Shown piece after piece: positions 1-8,380 of a DNA stretch of 41,140 nt; within the stretch, counting starts at the first letter, position 1, and each line of letters opens with the position of its first letter. The notes beneath the pieces were generated by a model that searched no databases, was not told the DNA's origin, and worked only from the letters and a program-made list of their open reading frames with translations. Position numbers and translations under genes: made by a program. The stretch is from a virus, in IMG/VR virus record IMGVR_UViG_3300024273_000418, positions 1-41,140 of that record. One strand, given 5' to 3'.

Positions 1-932
1 CCGTTGCTGTCAACAAGAATACTAGTAGGCTGCTTAACACCGATGGCATAGCTTAGTTGGATATTACACCAGTCTGCCATTTCATCTGCTACCACATTCT
101 TGGCAAGCCAGCGAGCCATGTATGCTGCACTGCGATCTACTTTTGTAGGATCCTTGCCACTAAAAGCGCCGCCACCGTGGGGAGCAAAGCCGCCGTAAGT
201 ATCAACGATGATCTTACGTCCTGTAACACCAGCATCCCCGTCAGGGCCGCCGATAACAAAATTACCAGTGGGATTAAGATGCCATACTGTTTTTTCATCA
301 ATCAAGTCTCCTAATACACTGTTTGCTGCTAATCGAGATAAGTTTCTTGCTAGTTCTACATTGCCGTCGGTGTGTTGTGTACTGACAACAATCTGATCAA
401 TACGTTTAATAATGCCTTCACGTCTTGCACCATTATACTCAACACTTACTTGTGACTTGGCATCTGGACCAAGCACATCACCTTGTAATCGCAATGTTTT
501 AAGTTCTTTTAAAATTTCATGGCTGTAATGAATAGGTGCTGGCATCATACTGGGTGTATGATTACAAGCGTAGCCAAACATAATGCCCTGATCACCAGCA
601 CCAAAGTCATCGGTGCCCAGCGCAATGTCAGCACTTTGTGAATGGATTTCATTGTAGATGTTTAGTTTATCCCAATGAAACCCATCCTGTTCGTAGCCAA
701 TCTCTCGAACTTTATTGCGTACAATTTCTTTTACTTGGTCTTTGCTTACATTAAAGTTTTTTACTTCGCCCGCCAGCGTAACATGGTTGGTAGTTACAAG
801 TGTTTCGACTGCAACACGAGTAGTAGTATCGCCTGCCTTTAACCCAGCATCAACGAGTGCGTCTGAGATTTGGTCTGCTACTTTATCCGGGTGTCCGTCG
901 CTAACACTTTCGCTAGTAAAAATGTAGTTCAT
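1..932 (-). CDS. metK: S-adenosylmethionine synthetase (MetK), C-terminus cut by window edge
   Basis: The enzyme makes S-adenosylmethionine from methionine and ATP. About 310 of the usual ~385 residues are in the window. The N-terminus carries the MetK signature [35 protein letters not shown] follows in the middle, and GGPDGDAG plus [20 protein letters not shown] near the visible end; these are the ATP and methionine binding loops. The ATG at 932 has AGAGGA just upstream. The reading frame is intact, so the gene is probably functional. It lies 70 bp downstream of queE, a radical SAM enzyme, so a role in supplying SAM is plausible, though that is inference. MetK is not part of the usual T4 core set. 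Confidence 0.95.
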   Translation of the reverse strand, partial: MNYIFTSESVSDGHPDKVADQISDALVDAGLKAGDTTTRVAVETLVTTNHVTLAGEVKNFNVSKDQVKEIVRNKVREIGYEQDGFHWDKLNIYNEIHSQSADIALGTDDFGAGDQGIMFGYACNHTPSMMPAPIHYSHEILKELKTLRLQGDVLGPDAKSQVSVEYNGARREGIIKRIDQIVVSTQHTDGNVELARNLSRLAANSVLGDLIDEKTVWHLNPTGNFVIGGPDGDAGVTGRKIIVDTYGGFAPHGGGAFSGKDPTKVDRSAAYMARWLAKNVVADEMADWCNIQLSYAIGVKQPTSILVDSN

Positions 933-1002
933 TTACAATCCTCTTCTAATTCTATCTAAGTCGATTGGCGCAGCCATTGCCTTGCGCAGCCGTTCCGCCT
1001 GT

Positions 1003-1899
1003 TTAAGTTCCCCAGGCGTTTCCAAATAGACTGATGTGGAGTCTTGGAGTGAATCTCCATCCTTTTTCCATACAAACTTCGGCAACTTCGCGAACGTTGA
1101 GATTATACTCTTCCGAACGTCCACCAAGCGGCATAAGATATACTGGACACTCAATGCCCGCATCACGATATGCTTGAACAGCACGGCCAGCTTCATCAAT
1201 GTCTGCACGATCAGCAACAACAAATTTGAAGTAAATATCACTGCCGTCGACACGACTGTAGTCGAGAGCAACGCCAGGCTTGATAGCATCATTCCAACTT
1301 TCTCCTGATACGGAGAGTTTAGGGCTGCAACTCCATGTGACCGTAATTCTGTCTTGATCATTAAGATAGTTAAAGAAATCGCTGTGTAGATTTTGTGTAG
1401 TGTTTGTTTCAAATGTGACATTTTTTAAATCCTGCATACGTGGGTGCTGAAATAGTTCTATGTACAAACGCTGCCATGCCAACAGCGGTTCACCACCTGT
1501 TAAAATCAAATGGACGTCTTGTCCATTATCCATTGTCCACTTACCTTCTGGAGTAAGAGATAGAATATGTTCTACTACTTCGTCAATAGTAGCGTCATGC
1601 ACCAAGTGTTTAAACTCGGGATAGATACTTGCATATGTATCACACCCTGTGTGGATAATAGGCAAGTCTTCAAACTTTTCAACACGATCAAGAATGCCGC
1701 CATCCAGCAAGTCTTTTACTTCTTGATTGTATCGTTGTCCTGCTTCGTGCTTTTCTGCACGACTAGGCTCGTTACGTCCAAGGCCAAAGTTCATGCAACG
1801 AAAGTTACAACCAAATGTGCGTAGGAATACACTGGGTACTCCTACAAACTTGCCTTCGCCTTGGACACTATAAAACGCTTCGCTATACCGTAGTTTCAT
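1003..1899 (-). CDS. queE: 7-carboxy-7-deazaguanine synthase (QueE), phage type
   Basis: This radical SAM enzyme converts 6-carboxytetrahydropterin to 7-carboxy-7-deazaguanine (CDG). Substrate-binding N-terminus YSEAFYSVQGEGKFVGVPSVFLR is split here as SVQGEGKFVG (11-20) and FLRTFGC. Cluster cysteines are C31 and C35, then C86 in HTGCDTYAS, so the usual CX3CX2C spacing is replaced by CX3CX50C. TGGEPLL at 134-140 is the SAM-binding motif. The protein ends in NAWGT, as I recall for other phage QueE proteins. With folE, the QueD-like gene and dpdA in the window it forms most of a 7-deazaguanine pathway. Length of 298 residues is long for QueE because of the inserted segment. Confidence 0.9.
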   Translation of the reverse strand: MKLRYSEAFYSVQGEGKFVGVPSVFLRTFGCNFRCMNFGLGRNEPSRAEKHEAGQRYNQEVKDLLDGGILDRVEKFEDLPIIHTGCDTYASIYPEFKHLVHDATIDEVVEHILSLTPEGKWTMDNGQDVHLILTGGEPLLAWQRLYIELFQHPRMQDLKNVTFETNTTQNLHSDFFNYLNDQDRITVTWSCSPKLSVSGESWNDAIKPGVALDYSRVDGSDIYFKFVVADRADIDEAGRAVQAYRDAGIECPVYLMPLGGRSEEYNLNVREVAEVCMEKGWRFTPRLHISLFGNAWGT

Positions 1900-1900
1900 A

Positions 1901-2020
1901 TTAAAACGATCCTATAGCTGCAAGCGCAATAAACGGAGCGCCCACTAGCATGAATACGATTATTGCTAGTGCAAGTGGAAGGCCTTTACCTGTGCAATAG
2001 TTTTCTTTATGTTCACTCAT
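1901..2020 (-). CDS. 39-residue single-span membrane protein
   Basis: A short reading frame of 39 codons plus stop fills the gap between folE and queE. It begins MSEHKENYCTGKG and continues into a hydrophobic helix rich in Leu, Ala, Ile and Val (about residues 15-38), with a short polar N-terminus and almost no C-terminal tail. Its ATG overlaps the folE TGA as ATGA, which argues for translational coupling, and its TAA lies 1 bp before the queE ATG. No function can be assigned; small membrane proteins are common among phage accessory genes. Confidence 0.7.
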   Translation of the reverse strand: MSEHKENYCTGKGLPLALAIIVFMLVGAPFIALAAIGSF

Positions 2021-2700
2021 CGTGCAAACTCCTGTTGCAATTTAATATTGTCAAAGAATTCTTTCTTTGTGCTCTGATCAGTCTTAAAGCTACCTTCGAG
2101 TACTGTAGTTTGTGTAAGGCTGCTATTTGCCATGATACCTCTATTTTCACAGCAACCGTGTGTTGCCTGAATGTAAACACCCAGATGCTCTGCACCTGTT
2201 GCAGCTTTGATCTCACGTGCAATATCATTTGCAAGTTCTTCTTGCAATGTACCACGTCTAGCACACCACTGTGCAATACGTGTGTACTTGCTAAGTCCAA
2301 TCAGTTTATCAGCAGCAATAATACCAATGTATGCAACACCGCTTACAGGCTGATGATGATGTGAACACATACTCTTTAGTTCACTGCGTACTACCAACAT
2401 ACCTTCATAGCGGTTCAAACTGTCATTAGGAAATGCAGTTGCGTCTGGACGATAGTCGTAGCGTCCTGCCATAATCTCATTGTAGTACATCTTAGCCAGT
2501 CGACGTGCTGTGCCTTTTGAGTTAGGATCAGTATGTCGATCGATAATTAGTGTGTCAAGTACAGTTTCAAATGCTAGTGTAGCATCGTCAATCAGTTGTT
2601 CTTTGTCGCCTTCTTGTAGCAAGCGAGCAATGTTGTCTCCGGCCCAGTAACGCTTGTCTGCGGCTTTACAACGTTCGATAATTTCTTCGTATTTTTTCAT
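2017..2700 (-). CDS. folE: GTP cyclohydrolase I (FolE)
   Basis: Converts GTP to 7,8-dihydroneopterin triphosphate, the first step towards both folate and 7-deazaguanine. At 227 residues it is full length. Zinc and catalytic motifs are visible: MCSHHHQP at 111-118 (C112, H114-116) and ATHGCCENRG at 179-188 (H181, C183/C184), with IGLSKYTRIAQ between them. The C-terminus matches the family (KTDQSTKKEFF). The ATG follows GGAGA in a leader supplied by a strong promoter at 2775-2747. The operon reads folE, small membrane gene, queE, metK, which fits CDG synthesis rather than folate. Confidence 0.95.
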   Translation of the reverse strand: MKKYEEIIERCKAADKRYWAGDNIARLLQEGDKEQLIDDATLAFETVLDTLIIDRHTDPNSKGTARRLAKMYYNEIMAGRYDYRPDATAFPNDSLNRYEGMLVVRSELKSMCSHHHQPVSGVAYIGIIAADKLIGLSKYTRIAQWCARRGTLQEELANDIAREIKAATGAEHLGVYIQATHGCCENRGIMANSSLTQTTVLEGSFKTDQSTKKEFFDNIKLQQEFAR

Positions 2701-2746
2701 TTAGTTCTCCGATGTTAAGGCAGTGGATTGCCATTAATATACTGTA

Positions 2747-2775
2747 AGTATACACGTTTATTTAGGTTTTGTCAA
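2747..2775 (-). promoter_or_regulatory. Sigma70-type early promoter for folE-queE-metK
   Basis: On the minus strand TTGACA (2775-2770) is followed by a 17-bp spacer and TATACT (2752-2747), about 47 bp before the folE ATG. The -35 box starts 1 bp after the stop codon of the upstream small gene. Three other promoters in the window have the same perfect -35 box and 17-bp spacer. Confidence 0.8.
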
Positions 2776-2776
2776 C

Positions 2777-2980
2777 TTATTCTTTAAAATATTTGTTGAG
2801 CATTTCCAGCTGGTCTTCGTATTCAGACATTGCTTTCAGCTCAATCTCAATTGCTTCGATGATGTCACTGTGTTCACCAATACCTGCTGGGTTATGTAGA
2901 TATACTTCTACATTTGCTTTGTGCTTGGCAATGTGTCCTAGTGCATGGGTGAACACTGCTTCCAATAGTATTTTACGCAT
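2777..2980 (-). CDS. Conserved small phage protein, function unknown
   Basis: 67 residues from the preferred ATG at 2980, which has GAGAG about seven bases upstream. An in-frame ATG at 2998 would overlap the upstream stop as TAATG but lacks a ribosome site, and would add MKERIK. The protein reads MRKILLEAVFTHALGHIAKH, then EVYLHNPAGIGEHSDIIEAIE and an acidic, helical C-terminus. From memory, close relatives with the motif VYLHNPxGIGEHSD occur in cyanophages without known function. It ends just before the folE promoter. Confidence 0.7.
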   Translation of the reverse strand: MRKILLEAVFTHALGHIAKHKANVEVYLHNPAGIGEHSDIIEAIEIELKAMSEYEDQLEMLNKYFKE

Positions 2981-2997
2981 TTTTATTCTCTCTTTCA

Positions 2998-3543
2998 TTA
3001 ATTTGATTCATAAGGGTATACAAGCCAGACATCTTCTTCTAACTTGTTCACTTCGTCGTAGTGGTATTTTACATCTTCGAACTTGCTGTTGAGATTTTCT
3101 GTCATAACAGCAAATCGAACATTCTTACCCCAAATGCTATTCCAAGCATCTGTTTCATCGGGCAAACAACTGTTCTGCCAATCTTGTTTAATCCAGTTGA
3201 ATGTAGAACCGGTATCGTTGATGTCGTCTACAATAAGAATATTCTTACGCAGCGACAGGTCCCATCTTGCACCAGTAATGCCAGTTTCTTCTGGATAGTT
3301 ATATCCAAAAGCATCTTCGCTCATCCAAAGATTGCTCTCAGGTCCGCATTCACTATCACGCAAACTAACTTTAAGTGTTTCCATTCTACAGTCAATTTTA
3401 TGGCTAAGAATGGTTGCCAATGGCAGTCCGCCTCGTGTGATTCCTACAATATAATCAGGACGCCAATTGTCCTTGTACATTTGTAGAATAATTTTATCTG
3501 CTGCCTTCTCAACATCTTGCCAACTATAATATTTCTTTTTCAC
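2998..3543 (-). CDS. Phosphoribosyltransferase family protein
   Basis: The PRPP-binding signature ILIVDDINDTGST is visible in the second half, and the N-terminal part has DYIVGITRGGLPLA, the typical loop of purine and xanthine phosphoribosyltransferases. I prefer the GTG at 3543: it has GGAG upstream and overlaps the previous gene's TGA as GTGA, whereas the ATG at 3567 lacks a ribosome site and would give a 28-bp overlap. This gives 181 residues. Long inserts around residues 65-90 and 120-140 make the substrate base uncertain. A salvage role in nucleotide metabolism is likely; the neighbours are small unknown genes. Confidence 0.8.
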   Translation of the reverse strand: MKKKYYSWQDVEKAADKIILQMYKDNWRPDYIVGITRGGLPLATILSHKIDCRMETLKVSLRDSECGPESNLWMSEDAFGYNYPEETGITGARWDLSLRKNILIVDDINDTGSTFNWIKQDWQNSCLPDETDAWNSIWGKNVRFAVMTENLNSKFEDVKYHYDEVNKLEEDVWLVYPYESN

Positions 3544-3809
3544 TTCAACAACTCCATACTTAGACATTTATTAACATAGTCGCCAATATTTCGGTCTTTT
3601 TCGATAATGTAAGTGCTGCTGATGCTGTTATCAGTTTTTCTGTCAAAGCGTCTAAACTCAAGTAGTTGACCGTTGACTGCACTGTAGATACGGAATGATA
3701 GAATAGGATCCTGTTCGGGCTTATTATCGCGCTGGCTGCTGCCAAGCGTTGCGACGTCTGACTCACAGTTAGCGGCCCATTTCCAAACTTTTCTTTTAAG
3801 CCAATTCAT
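3540..3809 (-). CDS. Conserved phage protein, 89 residues, unknown function
   Basis: Starts at the ATG at 3809, with AAGGAGAT about nine bases upstream. Basic N-terminus (MNWLKRKVWKWA), a Gln/Asn/Ser linker, then a beta-rich part FRIYSAVNGQLLEFRRFDRK and SSTYIIEKDRNIGDYVNKC. I recall similar proteins with the pattern EFRxYDRxTD and an IxEDxDxG segment in T4-like cyanophages. No enzymatic motif is evident. It overlaps the genes on both sides (GTGA downstream, 14 bp upstream). Confidence 0.7.
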   Translation of the reverse strand: MNWLKRKVWKWAANCESDVATLGSSQRDNKPEQDPILSFRIYSAVNGQLLEFRRFDRKTDNSISSTYIIEKDRNIGDYVNKCLSMELLK

Positions 3810-4098
3810 TTTCTACTAATCTCCTTATCATTTCATAATTTTCTTTTGCTTTGGCAAATGCTGGAAACTGTCTTGCCATTTCTTCTTCTCGTAGTTCATG
3901 TTCCATTTTCTGTTTTGCCCACTCTACAACAGTGTCTAACTCAATACTATCAACCCACGAAGTTGTGTTTACAGGGACAAACGTCGATCCATCATAGACT
4001 TGTAATTGTCCGTTGATTGCTCTTACTTCCCCTTCGACTGCGCCGCGAGATCCGTTGTTGGTATAGGGTAGTCGAGTGTGAGTACGTACTGGAATCAT
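3796..4098 (-). CDS. Hypothetical protein, 100 residues, with short beta motif
   Basis: Begins MIPVRTHTRLPYTNNGSRG. The segment GEVRAINGQLQVYDGSTFVPV resembles the short beta-hairpin motif often found in phage fibre and neck proteins, where a sequence like LxVYDGSxW repeats. The C-terminal half is a charged helix (VEWAKQKMEHELREEEMARQ). The start overlaps the upstream stop as ATGA. Function is unknown; a structural or adaptor role is only a guess. Confidence 0.65.
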   Translation of the reverse strand: MIPVRTHTRLPYTNNGSRGAVEGEVRAINGQLQVYDGSTFVPVNTTSWVDSIELDTVVEWAKQKMEHELREEEMARQFPAFAKAKENYEMIRRLVENELA

Positions 4099-4277
4099 TT
4101 GCCGTCCTTGGCTTTTTTCTCATCACGAGTAAGTTTGTTGTTCCACGTGTGATTACTAATGCCAAGTTCGTTTGCCATGGGTTTGGTTTTGCCTTGCGTA
4201 ACTTTACCACCCTTGGCTAGAAATGCGTCAATCATTGCTTGGTCGGTAGTTTTTTTAGGTTTAGGTCCCATTGACAT
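4095..4277 (-). CDS. Small basic phage protein, 60 residues
   Basis: Lysine-rich, beginning MSMGPKPKKTTDQAMIDAFLAK. It then has GGKVTQGKTKPMANELGISN and a Trp, and ends in a run of charged residues (RDEKKAKDGK). The middle could be a small helix-turn-helix-like fold, but this cannot be established by eye. Relatives with GGKVT after a short helix are familiar from cyanophages as unknowns. Its ATG overlaps the upstream TAA as TAATG. Confidence 0.65.
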   Translation of the reverse strand: MSMGPKPKKTTDQAMIDAFLAKGGKVTQGKTKPMANELGISNHTWNNKLTRDEKKAKDGK

Positions 4278-4690
4278 TACTTGGATTCCTTTAATGTGTC
4301 AAATGTTTTGTATTTTTCAAGAGCACGTTCGTACTCATCTTTTAGTTCTTTTAGCTTAGGATACTTTGCTTCCATGTCTACGTGTCTCTTTAATAATAAC
4401 ACAGAGTCACGTAGTTCGTCAAGTTCTTTCATGACATCTCTGCCTTGAACAACAAGAGGAATATCAACCAGCATTGCCTTTGCCTGCGCGATCTTCACGT
4501 CGTCGACTATACTGATAGTACCATAGTTAGTACCACTAGTAACAGCACTACTAGTGATAGTACCAGCATACCCACTAATGCCAGGCCGCTGGACTGAGAG
4601 GGGTTTCATTTTGTCTTGTACCGATCCTGGCAGGATTCCAATTGTTGATGCCCAATTGCTGTCCACTGTCGCTGTTGTATACTTTGTCAT
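4277..4690 (-). CDS. Conserved phage protein with C-terminal coiled coil
   Basis: 137 residues. The N-terminal half is Thr/Ser/Gly-rich and beta-like (ISGYAGTITSSAVTSGTNYG). The C-terminal half is a long charged helix from about residue 84 (RDVMKELDELRDSVLLLKRH, then YPKLKELKDEYERALEKYKT), very like a domain I recall at the C-terminus of several cyanophage proteins. It may mediate oligomerisation in a virion or assembly protein, but no activity is known. Confidence 0.7.
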   Translation of the reverse strand: MTKYTTATVDSNWASTIGILPGSVQDKMKPLSVQRPGISGYAGTITSSAVTSGTNYGTISIVDDVKIAQAKAMLVDIPLVVQGRDVMKELDELRDSVLLLKRHVDMEAKYPKLKELKDEYERALEKYKTFDTLKESK

Positions 4691-4695
4691 ATAGT

Positions 4696-4917
4696 TTAAA
4701 ACTCTTCTATAGTTAAGTTTGTGCAGTCTTCTCTCAGCATGTGCAGGATCATAGCGCTGGCACTACTGTGATGTAAACTGTACCTCAACCTTGATACGTC
4801 AGGTAGTTCTATCACTTTGAATCCACCGCCTCGGAATTTGTGGATTTCGGCCATCACGCTGCCTGGACCGGAGGGACGTATCTTTATGTGCCAAACATGG
4901 TGTGTGGTCAACGGCAT
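4696..4917 (-). CDS. Hypothetical protein, 73 residues, end of amidinotransferase operon
   Basis: Begins MPLTTHHVWHIKIRPSGPGS; the middle has GGGFKVIELPDVSRL and the end is mostly polar (LREDCTNLTIEEF). Its ATG shares a base with the stop of the amidinotransferase gene (TAATG), so it is translated as the last member of that operon. No family recognised. Confidence 0.55.
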   Translation of the reverse strand: MPLTTHHVWHIKIRPSGPGSVMAEIHKFRGGGFKVIELPDVSRLRYSLHHSSASAMILHMLREDCTNLTIEEF

Positions 4918-5972
4918 CAGGAGAAGTAGTCTTCTAACGAGCCGGTCCGCTTTGTATCTAATGTCGCACAGTGAAATCCACCGCTCATACTACGTGCTTG
5001 ACGCATAGGCAATCCAATAGTATCAACTCCGTGTTTGCCCAAGATGCGTCTTAGTTTTTCTTGTTTCTCATCTACAATAACAAGTTCTTCATTTACGCTT
5101 AAAAAGTTTAGTCCAATGTACGGGCTGCACGGAGCAACGCCTGTGTTTGCTGCCGGTACGTGTAAGTCTTCTTCACCTACCCAAATTTTATCCCAGTCTT
5201 TAAAGATTGGAGGATAAAAGTTTTCGTTGAGTCTGCCAGCATTAAGCAGCACTAGTCCTGGGCGCAACGGCAGCACTGTGCTGTCAAAGTGTGCAAAGCT
5301 GTAATAACGCTCTGCAACATGCAAACGATAACCCTTTGGCTCAAGGATAGTTTTAAGCCACTGGAACCCAAGTTGATTGCCGCTGTTGCTCACTTGACAC
5401 AACAGGTCTCTACCCAATCTAACAATGTTAGGAGCGTCAAAAATAATCTCTTTGTTTACCAGTGTGGCATCGCGCCTGTCTTCTAGTTGATAGTTATCGT
5501 CTGTTAGAATAGGCTTAGGAGCGTTGATCCATTGCGTACCTTCGGCCATCCATTCATACAAGTGTTTGTAGTATGCTCTAGTTTCAAAATATCTAGCTCG
5601 CATTGGACTTGGGCATTCGATAATCATATTGTCTAAGGGCAGCAGCAAATCTCTAGGGCAGAATGTATACCACCCCGTTGTTTCCCACTCAGGTGTGCTG
5701 AACTTCTTATTGTGATCAACCGAATCTGGACGTCTTACTTTAACGCCTAAATCTGTTAAGCATGTTGACAACCCTTCAAGATCTTCATTTGCTTCATCTG
5801 CAATCCACTGTGCAATAGGTTGCCCGTCAAATTGTTTAATGTCTTCAAATTGTTCTCCACCATAGATAAAGCTGTGTGTGCTTTTGTTCATAGTAGGGTG
5901 AACACAGTTGTCGGCAGTACCGACAATAATTTCTTCTAATGGGTCCCAGTCGTTGTTAGTCTGTACGGGCAT
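4917..5972 (-). CDS. Glycine/inosamine-type amidinotransferase (AGAT family)
   Basis: 351 residues, matching the arginine:glycine amidinotransferase family, which moves an amidino group from arginine onto an amine. The N-terminus NNDWDPLEEIIVGTADN is typical. The three catalytic positions of AGAT appear present: D179 in IIFDAPNIVRLGRD, H228 in SFAHFDSTV, and the nucleophile C335 in MSGGFHCATLD, followed by TKRTGSLEDY. The start at 5972 has AAGGAC eight bases upstream. The family includes enzymes making creatine precursor and the guanidino groups of aminoglycosides, so the acceptor here cannot be named. It overlaps the PLP-enzyme gene by 17 bp, and an aminotransferase next door could make its acceptor amine. 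Confidence 0.88.
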   Translation of the reverse strand: MPVQTNNDWDPLEEIIVGTADNCVHPTMNKSTHSFIYGGEQFEDIKQFDGQPIAQWIADEANEDLEGLSTCLTDLGVKVRRPDSVDHNKKFSTPEWETTGWYTFCPRDLLLPLDNMIIECPSPMRARYFETRAYYKHLYEWMAEGTQWINAPKPILTDDNYQLEDRRDATLVNKEIIFDAPNIVRLGRDLLCQVSNSGNQLGFQWLKTILEPKGYRLHVAERYYSFAHFDSTVLPLRPGLVLLNAGRLNENFYPPIFKDWDKIWVGEEDLHVPAANTGVAPCSPYIGLNFLSVNEELVIVDEKQEKLRRILGKHGVDTIGLPMRQARSMSGGFHCATLDTKRTGSLEDYFS

Positions 5973-6855
5973 AATCTAGTCCTTTAATAAATTGCTTATG
6001 GAAGCTCAACCGATTCGTTTTACCGCCTCTATTGTACTCATTCCATTCGTCTCCACCAATGCCAAACAATATTGTCTTACTTGGTTCCACACCTAAATTA
6101 TAACAGAACTCTAGTTGTTTGTCAATATATTTAGATGGAATATAATCCGGAGTAAATTTTTCTAGATACTTAATACCAAGAGCTGCGCCTATTTTATTAT
6201 TGTAATTTATCTTATGATATACAAATAACGTATCGTCGTCATCTTCTTTTGTATATCTAATACCGATACGTGCATATGCTACAGGAAACGTCTTACTCAA
6301 GCTGAACGTAACATCTGTAATACAATTGTATGCAAGGTCAAATTCAATCCCGCGACATGCACCAAAGTATGCACAATCAACAAGTACTGGAATTTCCAAC
6401 TCACTGCATTTACGCATTAATGAATGATAATTCTCGTGTTTATTTCCTGTGTCGGCAAATGGCAATGATATAATAACTGCATCATTTTTGTGCAATGGTG
6501 CATCGTCTAACCATCCCCAACTGTATCCATTGCGCCATGCAAGTTTATGATACATGTAGTCGCCTTTGTAACAACGGAATCGACGGTTGTGATGTTTTAT
6601 ATAAAACTTATCAAAACTTTCAGTAGTTCCATTACTAAAACATCTATACTTAAACTGTTCTAATCCTACAAAACTATTCAGCGTTGTGCTTTTAATCCAG
6701 CTATCATAATTGTACAAGTACTCGTCGATGATTGTACTGTTGTTTACACAACTAAGATCCATCGGTTCTCTCAGCAGTTTAATAGTTGCTGGATCTTGTA
6801 TAGCAAATGCACTACCAAAATCCATGCCGCGCCTATCATTAGGAATATTTGTCAT
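5956..6855 (-). CDS. PLP-dependent aminotransferase-like protein (fold type I)
   Basis: 299 residues. Fold type I features are visible in order: the phosphate-binding loop SNGTTESFDKF, an aspartate that would pair with the pyridine nitrogen in VLVDCAYFGA, and the Schiff-base lysine in VTFSLSKTFPVAYARIG. It is shorter than most aminotransferases (about 400 residues), lacking much of the small domain. It lies between an Fe(II)-type oxygenase and an amidinotransferase with 17-bp overlaps on both sides, so it probably acts in the same pathway, perhaps creating an amine later amidinated. Substrate unknown; lyase or epimerase activity is possible. Confidence 0.75.
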   Translation of the reverse strand: MTNIPNDRRGMDFGSAFAIQDPATIKLLREPMDLSCVNNSTIIDEYLYNYDSWIKSTTLNSFVGLEQFKYRCFSNGTTESFDKFYIKHHNRRFRCYKGDYMYHKLAWRNGYSWGWLDDAPLHKNDAVIISLPFADTGNKHENYHSLMRKCSELEIPVLVDCAYFGACRGIEFDLAYNCITDVTFSLSKTFPVAYARIGIRYTKEDDDDTLFVYHKINYNNKIGAALGIKYLEKFTPDYIPSKYIDKQLEFCYNLGVEPSKTILFGIGGDEWNEYNRGGKTNRLSFHKQFIKGLDYARTD

Positions 6856-7447
6856 CTTCGTCCAAAAATGTTACTTGTGAAACAATAATATCACTAGGAC
6901 CAAAGTTGCACATACCGTGCCACGCATAGCCCTTCCATGTATATGTATCACCTGCTTGCCAGTGTGTATACACTTTGTCGCCTACTTGTAAAACCTGTCC
7001 TCTGTCCCAATCTTCCATCATCACAACACTGCGACATACATTGTGTACATTGTCTTCTTTGATGTCATTATATTTTACAAAGGTAGCATATGTGTCAAAG
7101 TGCCACATTAAACTGCAACCGGGTGTGAGTTTTAAAAAGTTGTAGTTGAACTTCATGTGTGCATACGGCTGGATAAGTACGCTCAACTGTTCAGTTAAAG
7201 GCGGCCGAATGCACATGTAGTGCAGACTACCTTCTTTGGGAACTCCCCATTCTTTATACATTGCTTCTAGTGATTTTTTATTCTTTGTAGCAAACGTATC
7301 CCAATCGCTATCTTGCGGAATTTCGTCTGTCATATAAGTTGCTTCCCAGGATAGCGTAAGAAGATCGTTGCTATCCCATGTTACTTCAGCAACAAGACTT
7401 TCGTTTGCGCTGTATTCTTGCCACTGTTCGTAGCTCTTCATGTCCAT
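6839..7447 (-). CDS. Fe(II)/2-oxoglutarate-type oxygenase, cupin fold
   Basis: 202 residues. The metal triad of the Fe(II)/2-oxoglutarate family is visible as HxD in CSLMWHFDTYATF and a distal His in GYAWHGMCNFGPSD, with a conserved Arg in VCRSVVMMEDW between them; this resembles aspartyl/asparaginyl hydroxylase-like cupins. An ATG two codons in (7441) would overlap the radical SAM stop as ATGA and may be the real start. A hydroxylation step in the cassette is likely. The substrate could be a small molecule, nucleotide sugar or protein. Confidence 0.72.
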   Translation of the reverse strand: MDMKSYEQWQEYSANESLVAEVTWDSNDLLTLSWEATYMTDEIPQDSDWDTFATKNKKSLEAMYKEWGVPKEGSLHYMCIRPPLTEQLSVLIQPYAHMKFNYNFLKLTPGCSLMWHFDTYATFVKYNDIKEDNVHNVCRSVVMMEDWDRGQVLQVGDKVYTHWQAGDTYTWKGYAWHGMCNFGPSDIIVSQVTFLDEDDKYS

Positions 7448-8376
7448 GATACTTCTGCTTCCAAGTGCGCTGCTATATACTCTTTATTTGGTATATTGTA
7501 TATTTTTAAAATATCTAGTAATTGTTGTTTTTCAGATGGTGCTAAGTTTATTATATCTAATTCTGCTGGAAATGTCAAGATATTTGTTGTCCACTTTGCA
7601 TATTTTTTAGTCCATTTTGCCAAATCCGGCAATCCGTTCCAGTTATTTTTATGTACAGTAGTGTGTATGGTATAATTAAACAATGAGGATATTTGATCCA
7701 ACGTATCGACCACTGTACTCCAAACGCTGCCGCTGCGCACTTGATCATTTAATGCGCCATATCCATCTATGCTTACAGTGAAGTGAACATGTTTGCATTG
7801 TCTTAACAATTGATAATCTTCTTCACGCAACTTGTGCATACCGTTGGTAAAGTATTCTACTTCTAAATATTCTAGGGTGTCAAAACTTTCTAAGAAACGT
7901 CTATGACGATTTGTCATCAAGGGCTCGCCACCTAAGAATACAACCTTCTCGATGCTTTCTGGAATGTTTGTAAATTCAGTTGAGCTGGTGATGCCGTCTT
8001 TGGGATTGGCAGCTGGATTCTTTTTAACAAACCAGCTGTGACTCCATTCTTCCCAGCAGCCGTCACAGGTAAGATCGCATATGTTATCAAACCCTACTTC
8101 TAAATAACGTAGTTTGATTTCGTCTGTGGTATAGGTTTTGTTAAACCGTTGTCTAAGACTTTCCTTGCCTAATACTTCTTCATGCTTGCACTTAGCACAA
8201 TTTGTATCATCGATAGTCCAATTATTCCTTAGTGTGTTGTACTCCGAACTACGAAGTATATCGTCTACGTTACCATTAAATTTTAGTATAGGTTGTTTAT
8301 AACGGCAACAAGGGAAGACGCGATTGCCTCCCCTTATATTAGTGTGACTGTACAATGCTGCGCATTTAGTTGTCAT
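7438..8376 (-). CDS. Radical SAM protein with extra N-terminal cysteine cluster
   Basis: The core motif CDLTCDGC (CX3CX2C) binds the 4Fe-4S cluster; FLGGEPLM is the SAM-binding GGE motif and HFTVSIDGYG follows. The N-terminal segment has RVFPCCRYKQP and CAKCKHEE, resembling the auxiliary cluster cysteines of twitch or SPASM domains but placed before the radical SAM core. I start at the ATG at 8376 (MTTKCAALYSHTNIRGG), 5 bp after the epimerase stop; a TTG at 8394 would overlap it. Related proteins are, as I recall, widespread in cyanophages and pelagiphages without a known substrate. Part of the six-enzyme overlapping cassette. Confidence 0.8.
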   Translation of the reverse strand: MTTKCAALYSHTNIRGGNRVFPCCRYKQPILKFNGNVDDILRSSEYNTLRNNWTIDDTNCAKCKHEEVLGKESLRQRFNKTYTTDEIKLRYLEVGFDNICDLTCDGCWEEWSHSWFVKKNPAANPKDGITSSTEFTNIPESIEKVVFLGGEPLMTNRHRRFLESFDTLEYLEVEYFTNGMHKLREEDYQLLRQCKHVHFTVSIDGYGALNDQVRSGSVWSTVVDTLDQISSLFNYTIHTTVHKNNWNGLPDLAKWTKKYAKWTTNILTFPAELDIINLAPSEKQQLLDILKIYNIPNKEYIAAHLEAEVSWT

Positions 8377-8380
8377 CTGC

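Noticed and set aside
933-1421. Minus-strand frame whose end reads like protein (ERLRKAMAAPIDLDRIRRGL) up to the metK ATG
   Set aside because: It lies mainly in another frame of queE, the queE stop at 1003 agrees with the NAWGT end of phage QueE, and no ribosome site supports a start in the 70-bp tail.
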